NCBI GenBank assembly: GCA_003212695.1
Contig: QCPC01000009.1
Coordinates: 1-59,816 of the forward strand
Origin: Prochlorococcus sp. AG-436-C13
Lineage (GTDB): Bacteria; Cyanobacteriota; Cyanobacteriia; PCC-6307; Cyanobiaceae
DNA: 59,816 nt
Reading direction: 5' to 3'
The position numbers and the translations under genes are program-made. Shown here in pieces: positions 39,294 through 49,520 of this stretch. How positions within the stretch are numbered: the first letter of the stretch is position 1; every line of letters starts with the position of its first letter. The notes beneath the pieces are model-generated. The model searched no databases. It had not been told where the DNA came from and worked only from the letters and a program-made list of their open reading frames with translations.

Positions 39294-40706
39294 ATGAAGG
39301 CTGGTCTAAATTTCAGTGAGATCCTACAAGCTTCTTTAAGAGGCTGGGATTTAAGGCGAGCTGATGAATGTGTGTTAAGCATGGCATTGCCCATAAATAC
39401 AATTGATCCTTTAGATCAATTAACTGTAATTGCTGATCAGCAAGAATTTAGTTTTTTGTGGGATCAGACTCCTGGCCTTTCAATTGCAGCTGCTGGTCAA
39501 TGTCAGAATTTTGAATTAATTGGACAAAGGCGATTTGAATTGGCTGAAAGGTTTAGTAATGAAACTCTCTCACGAATGGTTGATTTGTCCCCCAATGCTC
39601 CTATTCAAGCTAAACCAAAGATTTTGTTTGCGTTTACCTTTTTTGAACAGGCAATAGAATCGAGAAAATTGGCAAGAACTATTCCTGGTGTTCAGGCTGT
39701 TTTACCACGTTGGCAGCTCACTAGACAGGCTGGTAAAGGATGGTTAAGGTTTAATTCTGTAATTGCCAATGAATCGGGTGTTCGTGAGTTTGTTGAACAA
39801 TTATGGATGATGTGTGAGTGTTTGGAGAGAGTATCTTTGACTAATTATATTAAGAAACATAAGCGTCATCTTAAGGTTACGGTGCCTCAAGATTGGAAGA
39901 AAAAGTATCGATTAGCTCTTGCAAAAGGTATTGATCTTGTTGAACTAGGTGATTTGAAAAAATTGGTTCTTGGTGTAAGACAGTTGATTTTGTTGAAACA
40001 ACCTTTAGATCCCATCCCTTTGCTTCATAATTTAAGAAGTTATCAAACAGGTAGTTGTCGTTTTCTATGGAAGCGTTCAGAAGATGAATCATTTTTTGGG
40101 GCTTCGCCTGAAAGATTGCTTAGCCTTAGGCAAGATATTATGCAGACTGATGCTTTGGCTGGTACAGCAAGAAGAGATGATGATGGGATAGATTTATTGA
40201 AATCTGAAAAGAATTTAAGAGAACATGAATTAGTAGTCTCTTCAATTAAGGATCAATTAATTAGTCAAGGATTAAATCCTTCTAGACTCAGAGCCCCTCG
40301 ATTAGCTAAACATGGTCATTTAATTCATTTGCATACACCAATAAAATCTTCTGTGAAGAGACTGTCAGCTCTCAAGTTAGTAGAAATATTGCATCCAACA
40401 CCAGCCGTTGCTGGCTTACCTCGCAATAAGTCAATGAAGTGGTTACGTATTTTAGAACCATTTGACCGTGGATATTATGCAGCTCCTGTTGGATGGATAG
40501 ATACTTCTGGTAATGCAGAGTTTAGAGTTGCTATTAGATGTGGATATATGAAAGGAAACAATTTATCTTTAATGGCCGGTGCAGGACTTGTAAAGGGCTC
40601 AACGATTGAAGGGGAGATGCAAGAAGTAGGATTAAAATTAGATGTTCTTGCTGATCAGCTAGCGCTCAAATTTAAGCCTCAACCCAGATCTTCAAGTAGA
40701 CATTGA
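39294..40706 (+). CDS. menF: Isochorismate synthase
   Basis: A chorismate-binding enzyme making isochorismate, the entry to phylloquinone synthesis. Residues ~200-460 form the chorismate-binding domain, with [48 protein letters not shown] and the C-terminal [17 protein letters not shown]. Anthranilate or aminodeoxychorismate synthase is excluded mainly by the men neighbours and these MenF/EntC-type motifs. It overlaps gshB tail-to-tail by 28 nt. Confidence 0.92.
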   Translation: MKAGLNFSEILQASLRGWDLRRADECVLSMALPINTIDPLDQLTVIADQQEFSFLWDQTPGLSIAAAGQCQNFELIGQRRFELAERFSNETLSRMVDLSPNAPIQAKPKILFAFTFFEQAIESRKLARTIPGVQAVLPRWQLTRQAGKGWLRFNSVIANESGVREFVEQLWMMCECLERVSLTNYIKKHKRHLKVTVPQDWKKKYRLALAKGIDLVELGDLKKLVLGVRQLILLKQPLDPIPLLHNLRSYQTGSCRFLWKRSEDESFFGASPERLLSLRQDIMQTDALAGTARRDDDGIDLLKSEKNLREHELVVSSIKDQLISQGLNPSRLRAPRLAKHGHLIHLHTPIKSSVKRLSALKLVEILHPTPAVAGLPRNKSMKWLRILEPFDRGYYAAPVGWIDTSGNAEFRVAIRCGYMKGNNLSLMAGAGLVKGSTIEGEMQEVGLKLDVLADQLALKFKPQPRSSSRH

Positions 40707-41605
40707 ATAACCTTGTCAGCCAGTGGTTCATTCGTTAACTTCTCTACTTCTCTAATACCTGTTGGACTAGTTACGTTGATTTCACTTAGCATTCCTCCAA
40801 TTACATCAATCCCTACAAAGAATAGACCTTCGCGCTTTAACGCAGAGCCAAGTTCTTCGCAAATCTCTTTCTCACGCCTTGACAGCACAGTTGCTTCAGC
40901 TTTACCACCTAAGGCCAAATTGCTTCTAAAATCACCATCTTTGGGTAAACGATTAATCGCTCCTAATGCTTCACCATTAACTAACAAAATTCGTTTATCA
41001 CCTTCGATGACTTTTGGTAGAAACTTTTGCATCATTACTGGCATTTGTTCTTGCGATGTAATTAGTTCTAACAAAGCCTCTAGCCCGGCTGCTGCCTCTG
41101 CGACCCGAATAACACCTTGACCACCTTTACCTCCAAGAGGTTTTAGTACAACCTCACCCTGTTCTTTTGCAAACTCTTTCAATTCATTGACTCTGCTGGC
41201 AACAAGAGTAGGTGCCATTAATTTGCTAAATCTTAGAGCGCCAAGTTTTTCATTCCATGCTCTCAGAGAAGCTGGTTTGTTTAATACAAGTACTCCATCA
41301 CGTTCTGCTACTTCTAATAAATGTGTAGCATATAAAAAGGCTTCATCTACTGGAGGATCTTTCCTCATCCAAATGCATTGAAATTTGTTTAAATCATTAC
41401 TCTTAGGTTCTCCAAGAGTCATCCAAGGTTTAGGAATAATTCTTCTGGCAACTACTCCTGCTTTTGCACCTTTTGCTTGTAAATCTGCAGGAGTACAAAC
41501 CCAAACCTCAATAGATGCACGATAAGCAGCTTCAATTAATGCAGCTGATGAATCCTTAGCAGGATTTATTAGCTCAATAGGATCAAGAACGAATAATTGT
41601 TTCAT
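40679..41605 (-). CDS. gshB: Glutathione synthetase
   Basis: An ATP-grasp ligase joining gamma-glutamylcysteine and glycine. The 308-aa protein has [50 protein letters not shown] (the ATP-grasp loop) and [13 protein letters not shown]. It overlaps the upstream glutaredoxin by 4 nt, a common pairing in cyanobacteria and functionally sensible since glutaredoxin uses glutathione. Confidence 0.96.
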   Translation of the reverse strand: MKQLFVLDPIELINPAKDSSAALIEAAYRASIEVWVCTPADLQAKGAKAGVVARRIIPKPWMTLGEPKSNDLNKFQCIWMRKDPPVDEAFLYATHLLEVAERDGVLVLNKPASLRAWNEKLGALRFSKLMAPTLVASRVNELKEFAKEQGEVVLKPLGGKGGQGVIRVAEAAAGLEALLELITSQEQMPVMMQKFLPKVIEGDKRILLVNGEALGAINRLPKDGDFRSNLALGGKAEATVLSRREKEICEELGSALKREGLFFVGIDVIGGMLSEINVTSPTGIREVEKLTNEPLADKVIQCLLEDLG

Positions 41606-41874
41606 GAATTATCTTGGTTTTCATTTATCAGAGCATCTAATTGATTATTTTCTTCAAGAGCAAAAAGCTCATCACAGCCCCCAATGCTTTTGTCGTTTAT
41701 AAAAATTTGGGGAACTGTAGTTCTGCCAGCTGCTTTGTCTGACATTACTTTACGTGCAAGATCATCTCCATCAATTGGATATTCTTGAAAACGAATTTTT
41801 TTTTGATTCAGGAGGAATTTTGCTCGGATACAAAATGGGCAGTATTGCCATGTATAAATCTCAACTTTTGCCAT
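41602..41874 (-). CDS. grxC: Glutaredoxin (GrxC type)
   Basis: A dithiol glutaredoxin with the active site CPFC (Cys12, Cys15 from the ATG used here). [19 protein letters not shown] carries the cis-Pro glutathione-binding loop. I chose ATG 41874 (90 aa); a TTG at 41886 would add four residues. It is co-transcribed with gshB, whose start overlaps its stop. Confidence 0.94.
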   Translation of the reverse strand: MAKVEIYTWQYCPFCIRAKFLLNQKKIRFQEYPIDGDDLARKVMSDKAAGRTTVPQIFINDKSIGGCDELFALEENNQLDALINENQDNS

Positions 41875-41913
41875 GAGCTGCTCCAAAGATTCATTTATAT
41901 TAGAGATTGTTGG

Positions 41914-41919
41914 TATAAT
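41914..41919 (+). promoter_or_regulatory. Candidate extended -10 promoter of prfB
   Basis: TGGTATAAT is a perfect -10 hexamer with the upstream TGN extension, in the gap between divergent grxC and prfB. It would place a transcript start near 41926, about 27 nt before the prfB GTG. No good -35 is seen, as expected for extended -10 promoters. Confidence 0.45.
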
Positions 41920-41952
41920 GGATACAAAAGATTTGTAGTTTATTTTTAGGTT

Positions 41953-43090
41953 GTGAAAGATTTGACAGATTTGACAGATTTTAAAAGATCTATTTCTGTG
42001 TTAGATAATCGCCTGAGCAAAGCTCAGGAGTGTCTTTGACGTCCCTGCATTAAATGCTAGAAAAATAGATCTTGAGCAGATTGCTGCCCAGCCTGATTTC
42101 TGGAATGATCAAAATAAGGCTCAGAGCAAAATGCGCCTACTTGATGAAGTTAAGGATCAATTAACGAAATTAGTTGCTTGGCAATCTGCACTTAATGATG
42201 CCAAGGCCTCTTTAGAACTTTATGATATTGAGCCAGATAATGAAATGCTGCAAGAGGCACAAGAAGGTTTAATTAATTTAGAAGCTGAATTGGATTTGTG
42301 GGAACTTGAGCGTTTGTTAAGTGGACCATATGATAAAGAAGGTGCAGTTCTAGCAATTAATGCAGGAGCTGGAGGTACTGATGCTCAAGATTGGGCACAA
42401 ATGCTATTGAGGATGTATACCAGATGGGCAGAGGCCCATGGAATGAAAGTAACGCTCAATGAGCTCTCAGAAGGAGAAGAGGCTGGTATTAAGAGCGCAA
42501 CTATTGAAATTACGGGTCGCTATGCATATGGATATTTGCAGAATGAGAAAGGCACTCATCGTCTAGTGCGAATATCCCCTTTTAATGCTAATGGAAAACG
42601 ACAGACAAGCTTTGCAGGTGTTGAGGTTATGCCTCAATTGGATGAGGAAGTGAAATTGGATATTCCTGATAATGATTTAGAGATCACTACAAGTAGATCA
42701 GGTGGTGCTGGAGGCCAAAACGTTAATAAAGTTGAAACTGCTGTTCGGATTCTTCACATTCCAACAGGCTTAGCGGTTCGCTGTACTCAAGAACGCTCTC
42801 AACTCCAAAACAAAGAGAAAGCTCTTACACTATTAAAGTCAAAATTAATGGTTATTGCCAAGGAGCAACGTGCAGCAGAAATTGCAGATATTCGAGGTGA
42901 CATTGTGGAAGCAGCATGGGGAAATCAAATTCGAAATTATGTTTTTCACCCTTATCAGATGGTTAAGGATCTTCGAACAGAAAAAGAATCTACTGATGTT
43001 GAAGGTGTGATGAATGGTGATTTGGATTTATTTATTCAATCGCTTCTTTTACAAGGTGTAGGTAATCATGATAATAAATTAGGAGATTGA
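41953..43090 (+). CDS. prfB: Peptide chain release factor 2, with programmed +1 frameshift
   Basis: RF2 reads UGA and UAA stops. A short zero-frame ORF starts at GTG 41953 and stops at UGA 42037-42039. Skipping one base at CTT-TGA-C (42034-42040) joins it to the long frame ending at 43090, giving about 378 aa. An internal Shine-Dalgarno-like AGGAG (42026-42030) sits 3 nt before CTT, as in the classic autoregulatory site. SPF (anticodon-like tripeptide) and [13 protein letters not shown] (peptidyl-transferase GGQ) are intact. An annotation that ignores the frameshift would start wrongly near 42131. Confidence 0.93.
41959..41980 (+). repeat. 9-bp tandem repeat in the prfB leader frame
   Basis: GATTTGACA occurs twice in direct tandem, with a partial third copy (GATTT), encoding DLTDLTD at the RF2 N-terminus. 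Such a repeat could be a slippage product, and it lies upstream of the frameshift site. Confidence 0.6.
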
Positions 43091-43095
43091 TATTC

Positions 43096-43284
43096 ATGCA
43101 AAAAGATCTATCTAGTAAAAAAATGTCAATGAGAACTCCTCCACCAAGCTTTGTGAAATTAGCTATGAAGAACATGGTTAAAAAAGGTAATCAAAGCTTG
43201 CTGCACTTTGGTTTAACTGCTATTGGTTTTATTGGATTGATTCTTTTTATTGCTGTATTAGGAAGGCCAACACTGCCTCATTGA
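43096..43284 (+). CDS. DUF3188 small membrane protein
   Basis: A 62-aa protein from ATG 43096 with a basic N-terminal half and one membrane helix (about residues 38-57, HFGLTAIGFIGLILFIAVLG). It matches the cyanobacterial DUF3188 layout; function is unknown. A TTG at 43087 overlaps the prfB stop and would add three residues. It lies between prfB and ybeY in a tight same-strand run. Confidence 0.75.
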   Translation: MQKDLSSKKMSMRTPPPSFVKLAMKNMVKKGNQSLLHFGLTAIGFIGLILFIAVLGRPTLPH

Positions 43285-43286
43285 AA

Positions 43287-43865
43287 ATGAATCAGCCTTT
43301 AAACACTTTAAATCTAGAGGTTGATATTGCATTTACTGGCTTTGTACCTGATAGATTAAAGGCAAATCTTGATGAAGAAACCAAAGGATTTTTAACTAAT
43401 CTTGATATCTGGAGCTTAACTATAAAGAGTTGGATTAGTTACATTAGAAATGATTATAATTTGTTCTGCCCTTCATTAGTTAGAACAAATAACTTCTTAA
43501 GTATGGGATTGATATTTAGTGATGATTTTTTCATAAAAGATATGAATCGTAGATGGAGAAAGCACAATACGTCTACTGACGTTCTTTCATTTCCAGCACT
43601 TGATGAAGATTTGCTCTTACCTCCTAACGAATTTGTAGAGTTAGGCGATATATGTTTGTCAGTAGAGACAGCACTAAAACAATCTAAGATACATAATCAT
43701 TCTTTAATACATGAATTAAGATGGTTAGTTAGTCATGGCCTTTTGCATTTATTAGGATGGGATCATCCTTCATCCACTAGTCTTGATAGGATGCTAGCTG
43801 TTCAAGAGAAATTAATTAAAACAACAGAACATTTCACCTTTAAAAAATCAAGTATTAATTTTTGA
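43287..43865 (+). CDS. ybeY: Endoribonuclease YbeY (rRNA maturation factor)
   Basis: A zinc-dependent endonuclease in 16S rRNA maturation and ribosome quality control. The metal site HGLLHLLGWDH (HxxxHxxxxxH) is intact near residues 150-160, and TDVLSFP is in place. ATG 43287 is preferred to the TTG at 43281 that overlaps the previous stop. At ~192 aa it is slightly longer than many YbeY because of an N-terminal stretch with YIRNDYNLF. It touches dgkA (TGATG). Confidence 0.94.
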   Translation: MNQPLNTLNLEVDIAFTGFVPDRLKANLDEETKGFLTNLDIWSLTIKSWISYIRNDYNLFCPSLVRTNNFLSMGLIFSDDFFIKDMNRRWRKHNTSTDVLSFPALDEDLLLPPNEFVELGDICLSVETALKQSKIHNHSLIHELRWLVSHGLLHLLGWDHPSSTSLDRMLAVQEKLIKTTEHFTFKKSSINF

Positions 43866-44317
43866 TGATTATTCCTAAATCTAGGGTTTCTAAAACTTCT
43901 CGTTTGTCTCCTTATATTAAAGGTACATATAGAAGAAACTCATGGATTGTAGCTAAAGATTTACCTTCAAGTTTTAAATATGCCACTAAGGGGTTTATTT
44001 ATGCTTTTATTAGTCAAAGGAATTTTCGTATTCATGTTTTTTTAGGATTATTGGTAATTGCTCTTTCTATTTGGTTGAAGCTATCATTTTCTAATTATGC
44101 AATACTTTTTCTTACAATCTCAGCTGTCTTAGTATTGGAATTAATTAATACCTCTATAGAGGCAGTGGTTGATCTTGCTATAGGTAGACGATTTCACCCT
44201 CTTGCTCGCATAGCCAAAGATTGTGCTGCGGCTTCAGTATTAGTGGGTGCAATAAGTTCCCTAATTATTTTCCTTCTAGTCCTTCTTCCGCCAATCCTAC
44301 AAAAATTAGGCTTTTAA
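43865..44317 (+). CDS. dgkA: Diacylglycerol kinase (undecaprenol kinase type)
   Basis: A small integral membrane kinase with three helices, about 150 aa. Conserved DgkA residues are in the SFKYATKGFIYAFISQRNFRIHVFLGL stretch and ELINTSIEAVVDLAIG with the key Glu/Asn, plus the KDCAAASVLV block. In non-enteric bacteria the substrate is often undecaprenol rather than diacylglycerol, so the exact substrate is open. The ATG at 43865 shares an A with the ybeY stop (TGATG), implying coupling. Confidence 0.9.
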   Translation: MIIPKSRVSKTSRLSPYIKGTYRRNSWIVAKDLPSSFKYATKGFIYAFISQRNFRIHVFLGLLVIALSIWLKLSFSNYAILFLTISAVLVLELINTSIEAVVDLAIGRRFHPLARIAKDCAAASVLVGAISSLIIFLLVLLPPILQKLGF

Positions 44318-44331
44318 ACTCTCTTAATTCT

Positions 44332-44931
44332 ATGCTTTTAGTTATTGACAATTACGACAGCTTTACTTTCAATCTTGTTCAGTACTTTGGTGAGCTTGCA
44401 GAGAAATACCCTTTAGCAAAAGAAATAAGGATAGAGCGTAATGATGCTATTTCAATATCAGAGATTCAAGAGTTAAATCCACAAGCTATTGTTCTTTCTC
44501 CGGGGCCAGGAGATCCTGACCAATCTGGCGTTTGTCTGGAAATCTTAAATGATCTCTCTGAATTCAAGCCTATTCTTGGAGTTTGTTTGGGACATCAGGC
44601 AATTGCACAAACTTTTGGTGGCAGAATCGTCAGAGCTAATGAGCTCATGCATGGAAAAACATCAAAAGTTTTCCATAATTCTAAAGGGTTATTTAAAGGA
44701 ATATCAGATCCACTTGTGGCAACTCGATATCACAGTTTGATTGCTGATAGACCTTCATTACCTGAATGTCTTGAAGTAACTGCTTGGTTAGAAGATGGAA
44801 CAATTATGGGGCTTCAACATCGAGAGATTCCTTATTTATATGGAGTGCAGTTTCACCCTGAAAGTGTTCTTACTCAGTCAGGTCATAAGTTGCTAAGTAA
44901 TTTTCTAGAATTAGCAGAATCCCATAATTAA
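44332..44931 (+). CDS. trpG: Glutamine amidotransferase of anthranilate/aminodeoxychorismate synthase
   Basis: A class-I glutaminase subunit (199 aa) supplying ammonia for anthranilate or 4-amino-4-deoxychorismate. Motifs: LLVIDNYDSFTFNL at the start, LSPGPGDPDQSG, the catalytic Cys in GVCLGHQAIAQ and His/Glu in FHPESVLT. ATG 44332 is used; the open frame extends upstream into dgkA but has no family match. Cyanobacteria commonly share one subunit between TrpE and PabB. Follows dgkA by 14 nt. Confidence 0.93.
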   Translation: MLLVIDNYDSFTFNLVQYFGELAEKYPLAKEIRIERNDAISISEIQELNPQAIVLSPGPGDPDQSGVCLEILNDLSEFKPILGVCLGHQAIAQTFGGRIVRANELMHGKTSKVFHNSKGLFKGISDPLVATRYHSLIADRPSLPECLEVTAWLEDGTIMGLQHREIPYLYGVQFHPESVLTQSGHKLLSNFLELAESHN

Positions 44932-44943
44932 TATTTTGTTTTT

Positions 44944-45693
44944 ATGGTTACTAAATTTTTATTTTTAATTTCGACGTTTAGGCAAATAACCTTATTTGGA
45001 ATAATTGGATTTTTTTGGTTACCACAACTAAAAGCAGGTGTTTTGGAGATTAAGAGTTTTGGTCATAGTTCTTTTCTTATTAAGGGGGGAGGTCATTCAA
45101 TTTTATTAAATCCTTTTAAATCTGTAGGATGTGCTGAAGGTTTAAAAGAACCCGATGTCATACCAGATGTTGTTCTTGCAAGCTCTGAATTAGCTGATGA
45201 AGGTTACTGGAATAAAAAAGGAGTGTTCTTTGTCAAGCCTGGCTCATATGTTCTTGGTAACCTCAGATTAGAAGGATTTGCTGCTTTGCATGATCGTGTT
45301 GGAGGACGGAGGTTTGGTTATGGAACATACTGGCAGTGGAAGCAAGGAGGACTTAACTTTGTACATTTAGCTGGAATTGCAGGTTCACTTAATGATCAAG
45401 ACAAGTTGCATTTGGGCAGACCAGACATTTTGTTCTTAGGAGTTGGAGGAGGAGATAAAGTGTTTAGCGCTCATGAGGCCTCAGTAATTGTTGATATATT
45501 AAATCCAAGAATTGTAATTCCTGCTCAATATCTACCTGAGAATGCTTCTGTAAAAAGCTATAAAAGTTGTGATCAAACAGGAATTCAACCATTTTTAGAT
45601 GCTACAAAGCATATTGATAATAGGAAAGTAGGTGGCAGATATATAGTTCCTAGAAATCTTCCTGATAAGACTATAATTAATCTAATGTATTAA
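44944..45693 (+). CDS. Metallo-beta-lactamase-fold protein, metal site apparently lost
   Basis: A 249-aa protein with a hydrophobic N-terminus (~residues 13-30) that could be a signal peptide or anchor. It has the UPF0173-like fold markers IKSFGHSSFLIKGGGHSILLNPF and PDILFLGVGG with the later EASVIVDILNPRIVIPAQY. The expected HxHxDH metal block is replaced by LASSELADEGY, and the usual later Asp by HLAGIAGSL. So it is probably not a conventional hydrolase. It overlaps hisC tail-to-tail by 12 nt. Confidence 0.7.
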   Translation: MVTKFLFLISTFRQITLFGIIGFFWLPQLKAGVLEIKSFGHSSFLIKGGGHSILLNPFKSVGCAEGLKEPDVIPDVVLASSELADEGYWNKKGVFFVKPGSYVLGNLRLEGFAALHDRVGGRRFGYGTYWQWKQGGLNFVHLAGIAGSLNDQDKLHLGRPDILFLGVGGGDKVFSAHEASVIVDILNPRIVIPAQYLPENASVKSYKSCDQTGIQPFLDATKHIDNRKVGGRYIVPRNLPDKTIINLMY

Positions 45694-46806
45694 TTTGTCA
45701 GCTATTTTATATGCTTCCCAGAATTCTTTCATTTGAATAGTTGTGCCTATACTTATTCTAAGTGATCCATTTATAAGTGGTTTACCTTTCATATTTCTGA
45801 CAAGAATACCAGCATTTTTAAGATTAGTTTCCACTTCATCTGTATTATTATTTGGCCATACTAAGAAGTAATTTCCAAAATTTAGATGATATTTAAGATT
45901 AGCTTTTAAAAGTTCACTTTTAATCCACTCTTTAGCTTGTAGGACTTCTATTACATAATTATCTACATAATTTTGGTCACCAAGAGCTGCAAAGGCTGCT
46001 GCTACAGCAAAGCTATTAATATCATATGGACCTGTAACACGACTAATTCTATCAATCACATTTTTGTTTCCTATCGCGAATCCTATCCTTAATCCAGCGA
46101 GTCCAGAGGTTTTAGAGAGTGATTGAAGAACAACAATATTTTTAATTTTATCAAAATTAACATATGGTAAAACACTTTCTCCTGAAAATGCTTCATAGAG
46201 TTCATCTATGACTACTAATGTTTTTTTCGATACCTGTGCTAATTCAGTTATTTTTTTTGCTGAAATATTGGTACCTGTTGGATTATTAGGGTTGCATATA
46301 ATCAGAATTTTAGGCTCTAATTCAATTAATGCTTTTTTAATTTCATTAAATGGGAATGCAAAATTTGAACCTATGTATGGAATTTCAATTATTTTCATTC
46401 CTTGCATTGATGCGCAAGGATTGTAATAACCAAAAGTTGGAAGTGTAGTTAAAAAGTTTTTATTTCTATCTCCATAGGCATAGAAAGTAGAATGAATAGC
46501 TGCATCAACGCCATTAAATATTCCTATTTGATTAGGCGCTAGTTTAGTTGAGGTTTTTTTTGCGTTGAGATTATCTGCAATGGCTTTTGTTAGCCCATTA
46601 TATTCAGGGTAAATAGATATCTCTTCAGGACTTATAGACTGAATTGCCTCCAAAACTTTTGGACTAGGACCAATTGTATTTTCATTAAAATCAAGACGAA
46701 GTAGATTTCTTCGTCCTTCTAGAGGAGCAGAGTATGCATTCATATTCTCTATTTCACTTCTTGCGGAAGGTATTTCGTCAAATAAAGATTCTTCAAGAGA
46801 GTCCAT
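45682..46806 (-). CDS. hisC: Histidinol-phosphate / aromatic aminotransferase
   Basis: A fold-type I PLP aminotransferase for histidine synthesis. Visible: LLRLDFNENTIGPSPKV, ICNPNNPTGTNIS, VVIDELYEAF, and the PLP lysine in QSLSKTSGLAGLRIG. Length 374 aa. The argS start abuts its 5' end (1-nt overlap), so the two are likely one transcript. HisC-type rather than aspartate or cobalamin-type is inferred from the start block; other his genes are not in the window. Confidence 0.88.
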   Translation of the reverse strand: MDSLEESLFDEIPSARSEIENMNAYSAPLEGRRNLLRLDFNENTIGPSPKVLEAIQSISPEEISIYPEYNGLTKAIADNLNAKKTSTKLAPNQIGIFNGVDAAIHSTFYAYGDRNKNFLTTLPTFGYYNPCASMQGMKIIEIPYIGSNFAFPFNEIKKALIELEPKILIICNPNNPTGTNISAKKITELAQVSKKTLVVIDELYEAFSGESVLPYVNFDKIKNIVVLQSLSKTSGLAGLRIGFAIGNKNVIDRISRVTGPYDINSFAVAAAFAALGDQNYVDNYVIEVLQAKEWIKSELLKANLKYHLNFGNYFLVWPNNNTDEVETNLKNAGILVRNMKGKPLINGSLRISIGTTIQMKEFWEAYKIADKLIH

Positions 46807-48617
46807 TACATTCTTTCCAGAGTTGAGATGCCTAGTAGGTTCAATCCTTTCTTTAGAGTTCTTTCTGTAAGTCTACATAATACAAGACGTGATGATCTTG
46901 ATGGCTCTTCAGCTTTTAAGATAGGTATATGATCATAAAAACGATTAAATACTTGGCTTAACTCGAACAGATAATTACATAGCCTATTAGGTAGTAATTG
47001 TTCTTCTACTTCTAATATTATTTCATCAAACTTTAGAAGTTCTCTAGATAAATTCCACTCTTCTTCTTTGTTAAAGAAGAGTTCATTATGTAAAGATTTA
47101 ATTTTACCTCCTTTACGACTTATCCCTGCAATTCGAACTAAAGCATACAATAAGTATGGAGCTGTATTGCCTTGCAATGATAGCATTCTGTCAAAACTAA
47201 ATTGATAATTAGTAATTCTATTTTGGCTTAGATCTGCATATTTAACTGCTGAAATACCAATAGTTTCTGAGACCTTATCAATAAAATCATTACTTTCATT
47301 ACGCCCTTCTTCTTTTAGCCTTCTTTCTATATCTATTTTTGCACGATCAATTGCTTCATCAAGTAGATCCTTTAATCTTATTGTCTCTCCTGAACGTGTT
47401 TTGAGTTTCTTGCCATCTTCACCTTGAACTAAACCAAACGGAACATGGTCTAGCTGACAATAATTAGGTACCCAGTTAGCTAGTTTGGCAATTTGGAATA
47501 CGCTAGCAAAATGGTTTGATTGCCCAGCATCAGTTACATAGATGATTCTTCCAGCACCATCTCCTTGTGGTCGAGCATTTAGTCTATATCTAATAGCTGC
47601 CAAGTCTGTTGTTGCATAATTAAATCCTCCATCTGACTTTTGAATAATGATCGCAAGAGGATTTCCATCTTTGCCTTTAATTGCATCTAGAAATACGCAC
47701 TTGGCACCATCATCCTTTACAAGCAAACCTAATTTTGAAAGATCATCTATGACATCTTTTAAGAAAGGGTTATAAAAGGATTCACCTCTTTCATAGAGTT
47801 GAATATTTAGACGATTATAAATTTCCTTAAATGAAGTACGAGATTGATCGCAAAGTAGTTGCCATGCTTTGAGACTTTCTTTATTACCTTGCTGCAACTT
47901 AACAACTTCTTCACGAGAACATTTTTGAAAATACTTGTCTTCATCAAAGTGTTTTTTTGCTTGTCTATAGAAATCTACTAAATCACCTAGGTTAACGACA
48001 TTAGCTTTCGTTAGCGCTTCTGGAGCAACATTCTTTAGATGAGTAATTAGCATTCCAAATTGAGTTCCCCAGTCACCAATATGGTTAAGACGCAGTACTT
48101 GATGACCACGAAATTGTAGTATTCGTGCAATAGAGTCGCCAATAATTGTGGATCGCAAATGCCCAACATGCATTTCTTTGGCGATATTTGGGCTGGAAAA
48201 GTCAACTATGATCGGCTTCAATTGTTTTTCTGGAGTTTTACCTTGTGCAAGCGGCACACCAAGAAGATCATCATTTAATCTCGATAAGAGTTCGTTTTTC
48301 AGACAATTATTCTTAACAGTTAGATTGATAAAACCTGGACCAGCTATTTCAGGTGGGAGACATATATTGTTGAACTTTTGATTCTTTTGTAGATGCTCAA
48401 TAATTTTTTCTGCGATTTCTCTAGGAGGTTTTTTGATTATTTTTGCTAAAGCTAACGCGCCATTAATTTGAAAATCACCAAAATCAGGTTTCGAGGCTTT
48501 TACTAATTGAGGATTTAATATTTTTCCTTCTTTTTTTGCTATTGATACTGCTTTGGGAAAAGCACAATTAACGGCATCTTGAACTTGTTTAGTTAGTAGT
48601 TGGAAAATAATATGCAT
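46806..48617 (-). CDS. argS: Arginyl-tRNA synthetase
   Basis: A class I synthetase (603 aa). The HIGH-type motif is [13 protein letters not shown]. The KMSKS counterpart is the degenerate [14 protein letters not shown] loop, as is usual for ArgRS. An N-terminal additional domain and a C-terminal DALR anticodon-binding region ([11 protein letters not shown]... [14 protein letters not shown]) are present. It lies 2 nt after nadC and abuts hisC, forming a run nadC-argS-hisC on the reverse strand. Confidence 0.97.
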   Translation of the reverse strand: MHIIFQLLTKQVQDAVNCAFPKAVSIAKKEGKILNPQLVKASKPDFGDFQINGALALAKIIKKPPREIAEKIIEHLQKNQKFNNICLPPEIAGPGFINLTVKNNCLKNELLSRLNDDLLGVPLAQGKTPEKQLKPIIVDFSSPNIAKEMHVGHLRSTIIGDSIARILQFRGHQVLRLNHIGDWGTQFGMLITHLKNVAPEALTKANVVNLGDLVDFYRQAKKHFDEDKYFQKCSREEVVKLQQGNKESLKAWQLLCDQSRTSFKEIYNRLNIQLYERGESFYNPFLKDVIDDLSKLGLLVKDDGAKCVFLDAIKGKDGNPLAIIIQKSDGGFNYATTDLAAIRYRLNARPQGDGAGRIIYVTDAGQSNHFASVFQIAKLANWVPNYCQLDHVPFGLVQGEDGKKLKTRSGETIRLKDLLDEAIDRAKIDIERRLKEEGRNESNDFIDKVSETIGISAVKYADLSQNRITNYQFSFDRMLSLQGNTAPYLLYALVRIAGISRKGGKIKSLHNELFFNKEEEWNLSRELLKFDEIILEVEEQLLPNRLCNYLFELSQVFNRFYDHIPILKAEEPSRSSRLVLCRLTERTLKKGLNLLGISTLERM

Positions 48618-48619
48618 GA

Positions 48620-49483
48620 TTAATTTTCATTTATTTCATTGAAACGCATGCTGAAATCAATCCATTTGCTTTGGCTTATGGGCGCACTACTAGAGATTAT
48701 GTCAACTCCTGTTGAGGCATAATCCCTAATATCCTTAGGATCGATACCTGATGCTTCAATAATTATATTCTTTGAGTTGTTTTTTGTTATTGCCTTTAAT
48801 TCGGGAATTAACTTTCTTATATCATGAGGTTTCATTTCATCAAGAAGCACTCCATCAGCTCCAGCAGATACGGCCTCTTTTGCTTGCTGACTAGTCTCGG
48901 CTTCTACAATAACTTTAGTGGTCCAAGGTAGATTTTCTCTAAGTGTCTTTATAGATTCTGTAATTCCTTTGCTCCAAGCAATATGGTTTTCTTTTAACAT
49001 GGCTGCATCATCTAAACCTAATCTGTGGTTTATTCCACCACCACATCTCACTGCATATTTCTCAAGTTGGCGCAGTCCTGGTGTTGTCTTTCTAGTATCA
49101 GCTAATTTGACATTAGTTCCTTCTAGTTCTAACACTAGTGTTTTGGTGGCAGTTGCTATTCCTGAAAGATGCATTACTAAATTAAGTGCTGTACGTTCTC
49201 CTGCTAATAAGGAGGATACTGGTCCAGTCAGTTCAATCACTTTCTCTCCAATGAATACCTGTTCTCCATCAGATTTGTTCAATCTTATTTGCACAGACTT
49301 ATCAAGACGTTTATAAAGAGACCTTACTAATTCTCCACCACAAAACAGACCTTCTTGCTTACAAATACAACATGCACTCACAACTTTATTTTCAACAGCT
49401 GACTGAGTAAGGTCACCTCGACCGATATCTTCATCAAGCCAAAGGTCCAAGAGGCGGCTAATTGTTGGTGTTCTTATATTCAA
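48620..49483 (-). CDS. nadC: Nicotinate-nucleotide pyrophosphorylase (quinolinate PRTase)
   Basis: Converts quinolinate and PRPP to nicotinate mononucleotide for NAD synthesis. The 287-aa protein has [69 protein letters not shown] and [12 protein letters not shown], the family core. The start is TTG 49483 because no ATG precedes the conserved block. It is followed 2 nt later by argS. Confidence 0.95.
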   Translation of the reverse strand: MNIRTPTISRLLDLWLDEDIGRGDLTQSAVENKVVSACCICKQEGLFCGGELVRSLYKRLDKSVQIRLNKSDGEQVFIGEKVIELTGPVSSLLAGERTALNLVMHLSGIATATKTLVLELEGTNVKLADTRKTTPGLRQLEKYAVRCGGGINHRLGLDDAAMLKENHIAWSKGITESIKTLRENLPWTTKVIVEAETSQQAKEAVSAGADGVLLDEMKPHDIRKLIPELKAITKNNSKNIIIEASGIDPKDIRDYASTGVDIISSSAPISQSKWIDFSMRFNEINEN

Positions 49484-49520
49484 GGTTAGTAGCCTAGATA
49501 ATGTTTCAAGTGATGGATTC

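Noticed and set aside
42131-43090. prfB as an ORF starting at 42131
   Set aside because: The conserved RF2 N-terminus continues upstream through the frameshift to 41953.
44221-44331. N-terminal extension of trpG inside dgkA
   Set aside because: The extension has no family match and lies within the dgkA coding region; the GATase domain begins at ATG 44332.
46806-48617. argS lacking KMSK as a defect
   Set aside because: ArgRS commonly lacks a canonical KMSKS lysine motif, so the degenerate [10 protein letters not shown] loop is normal.
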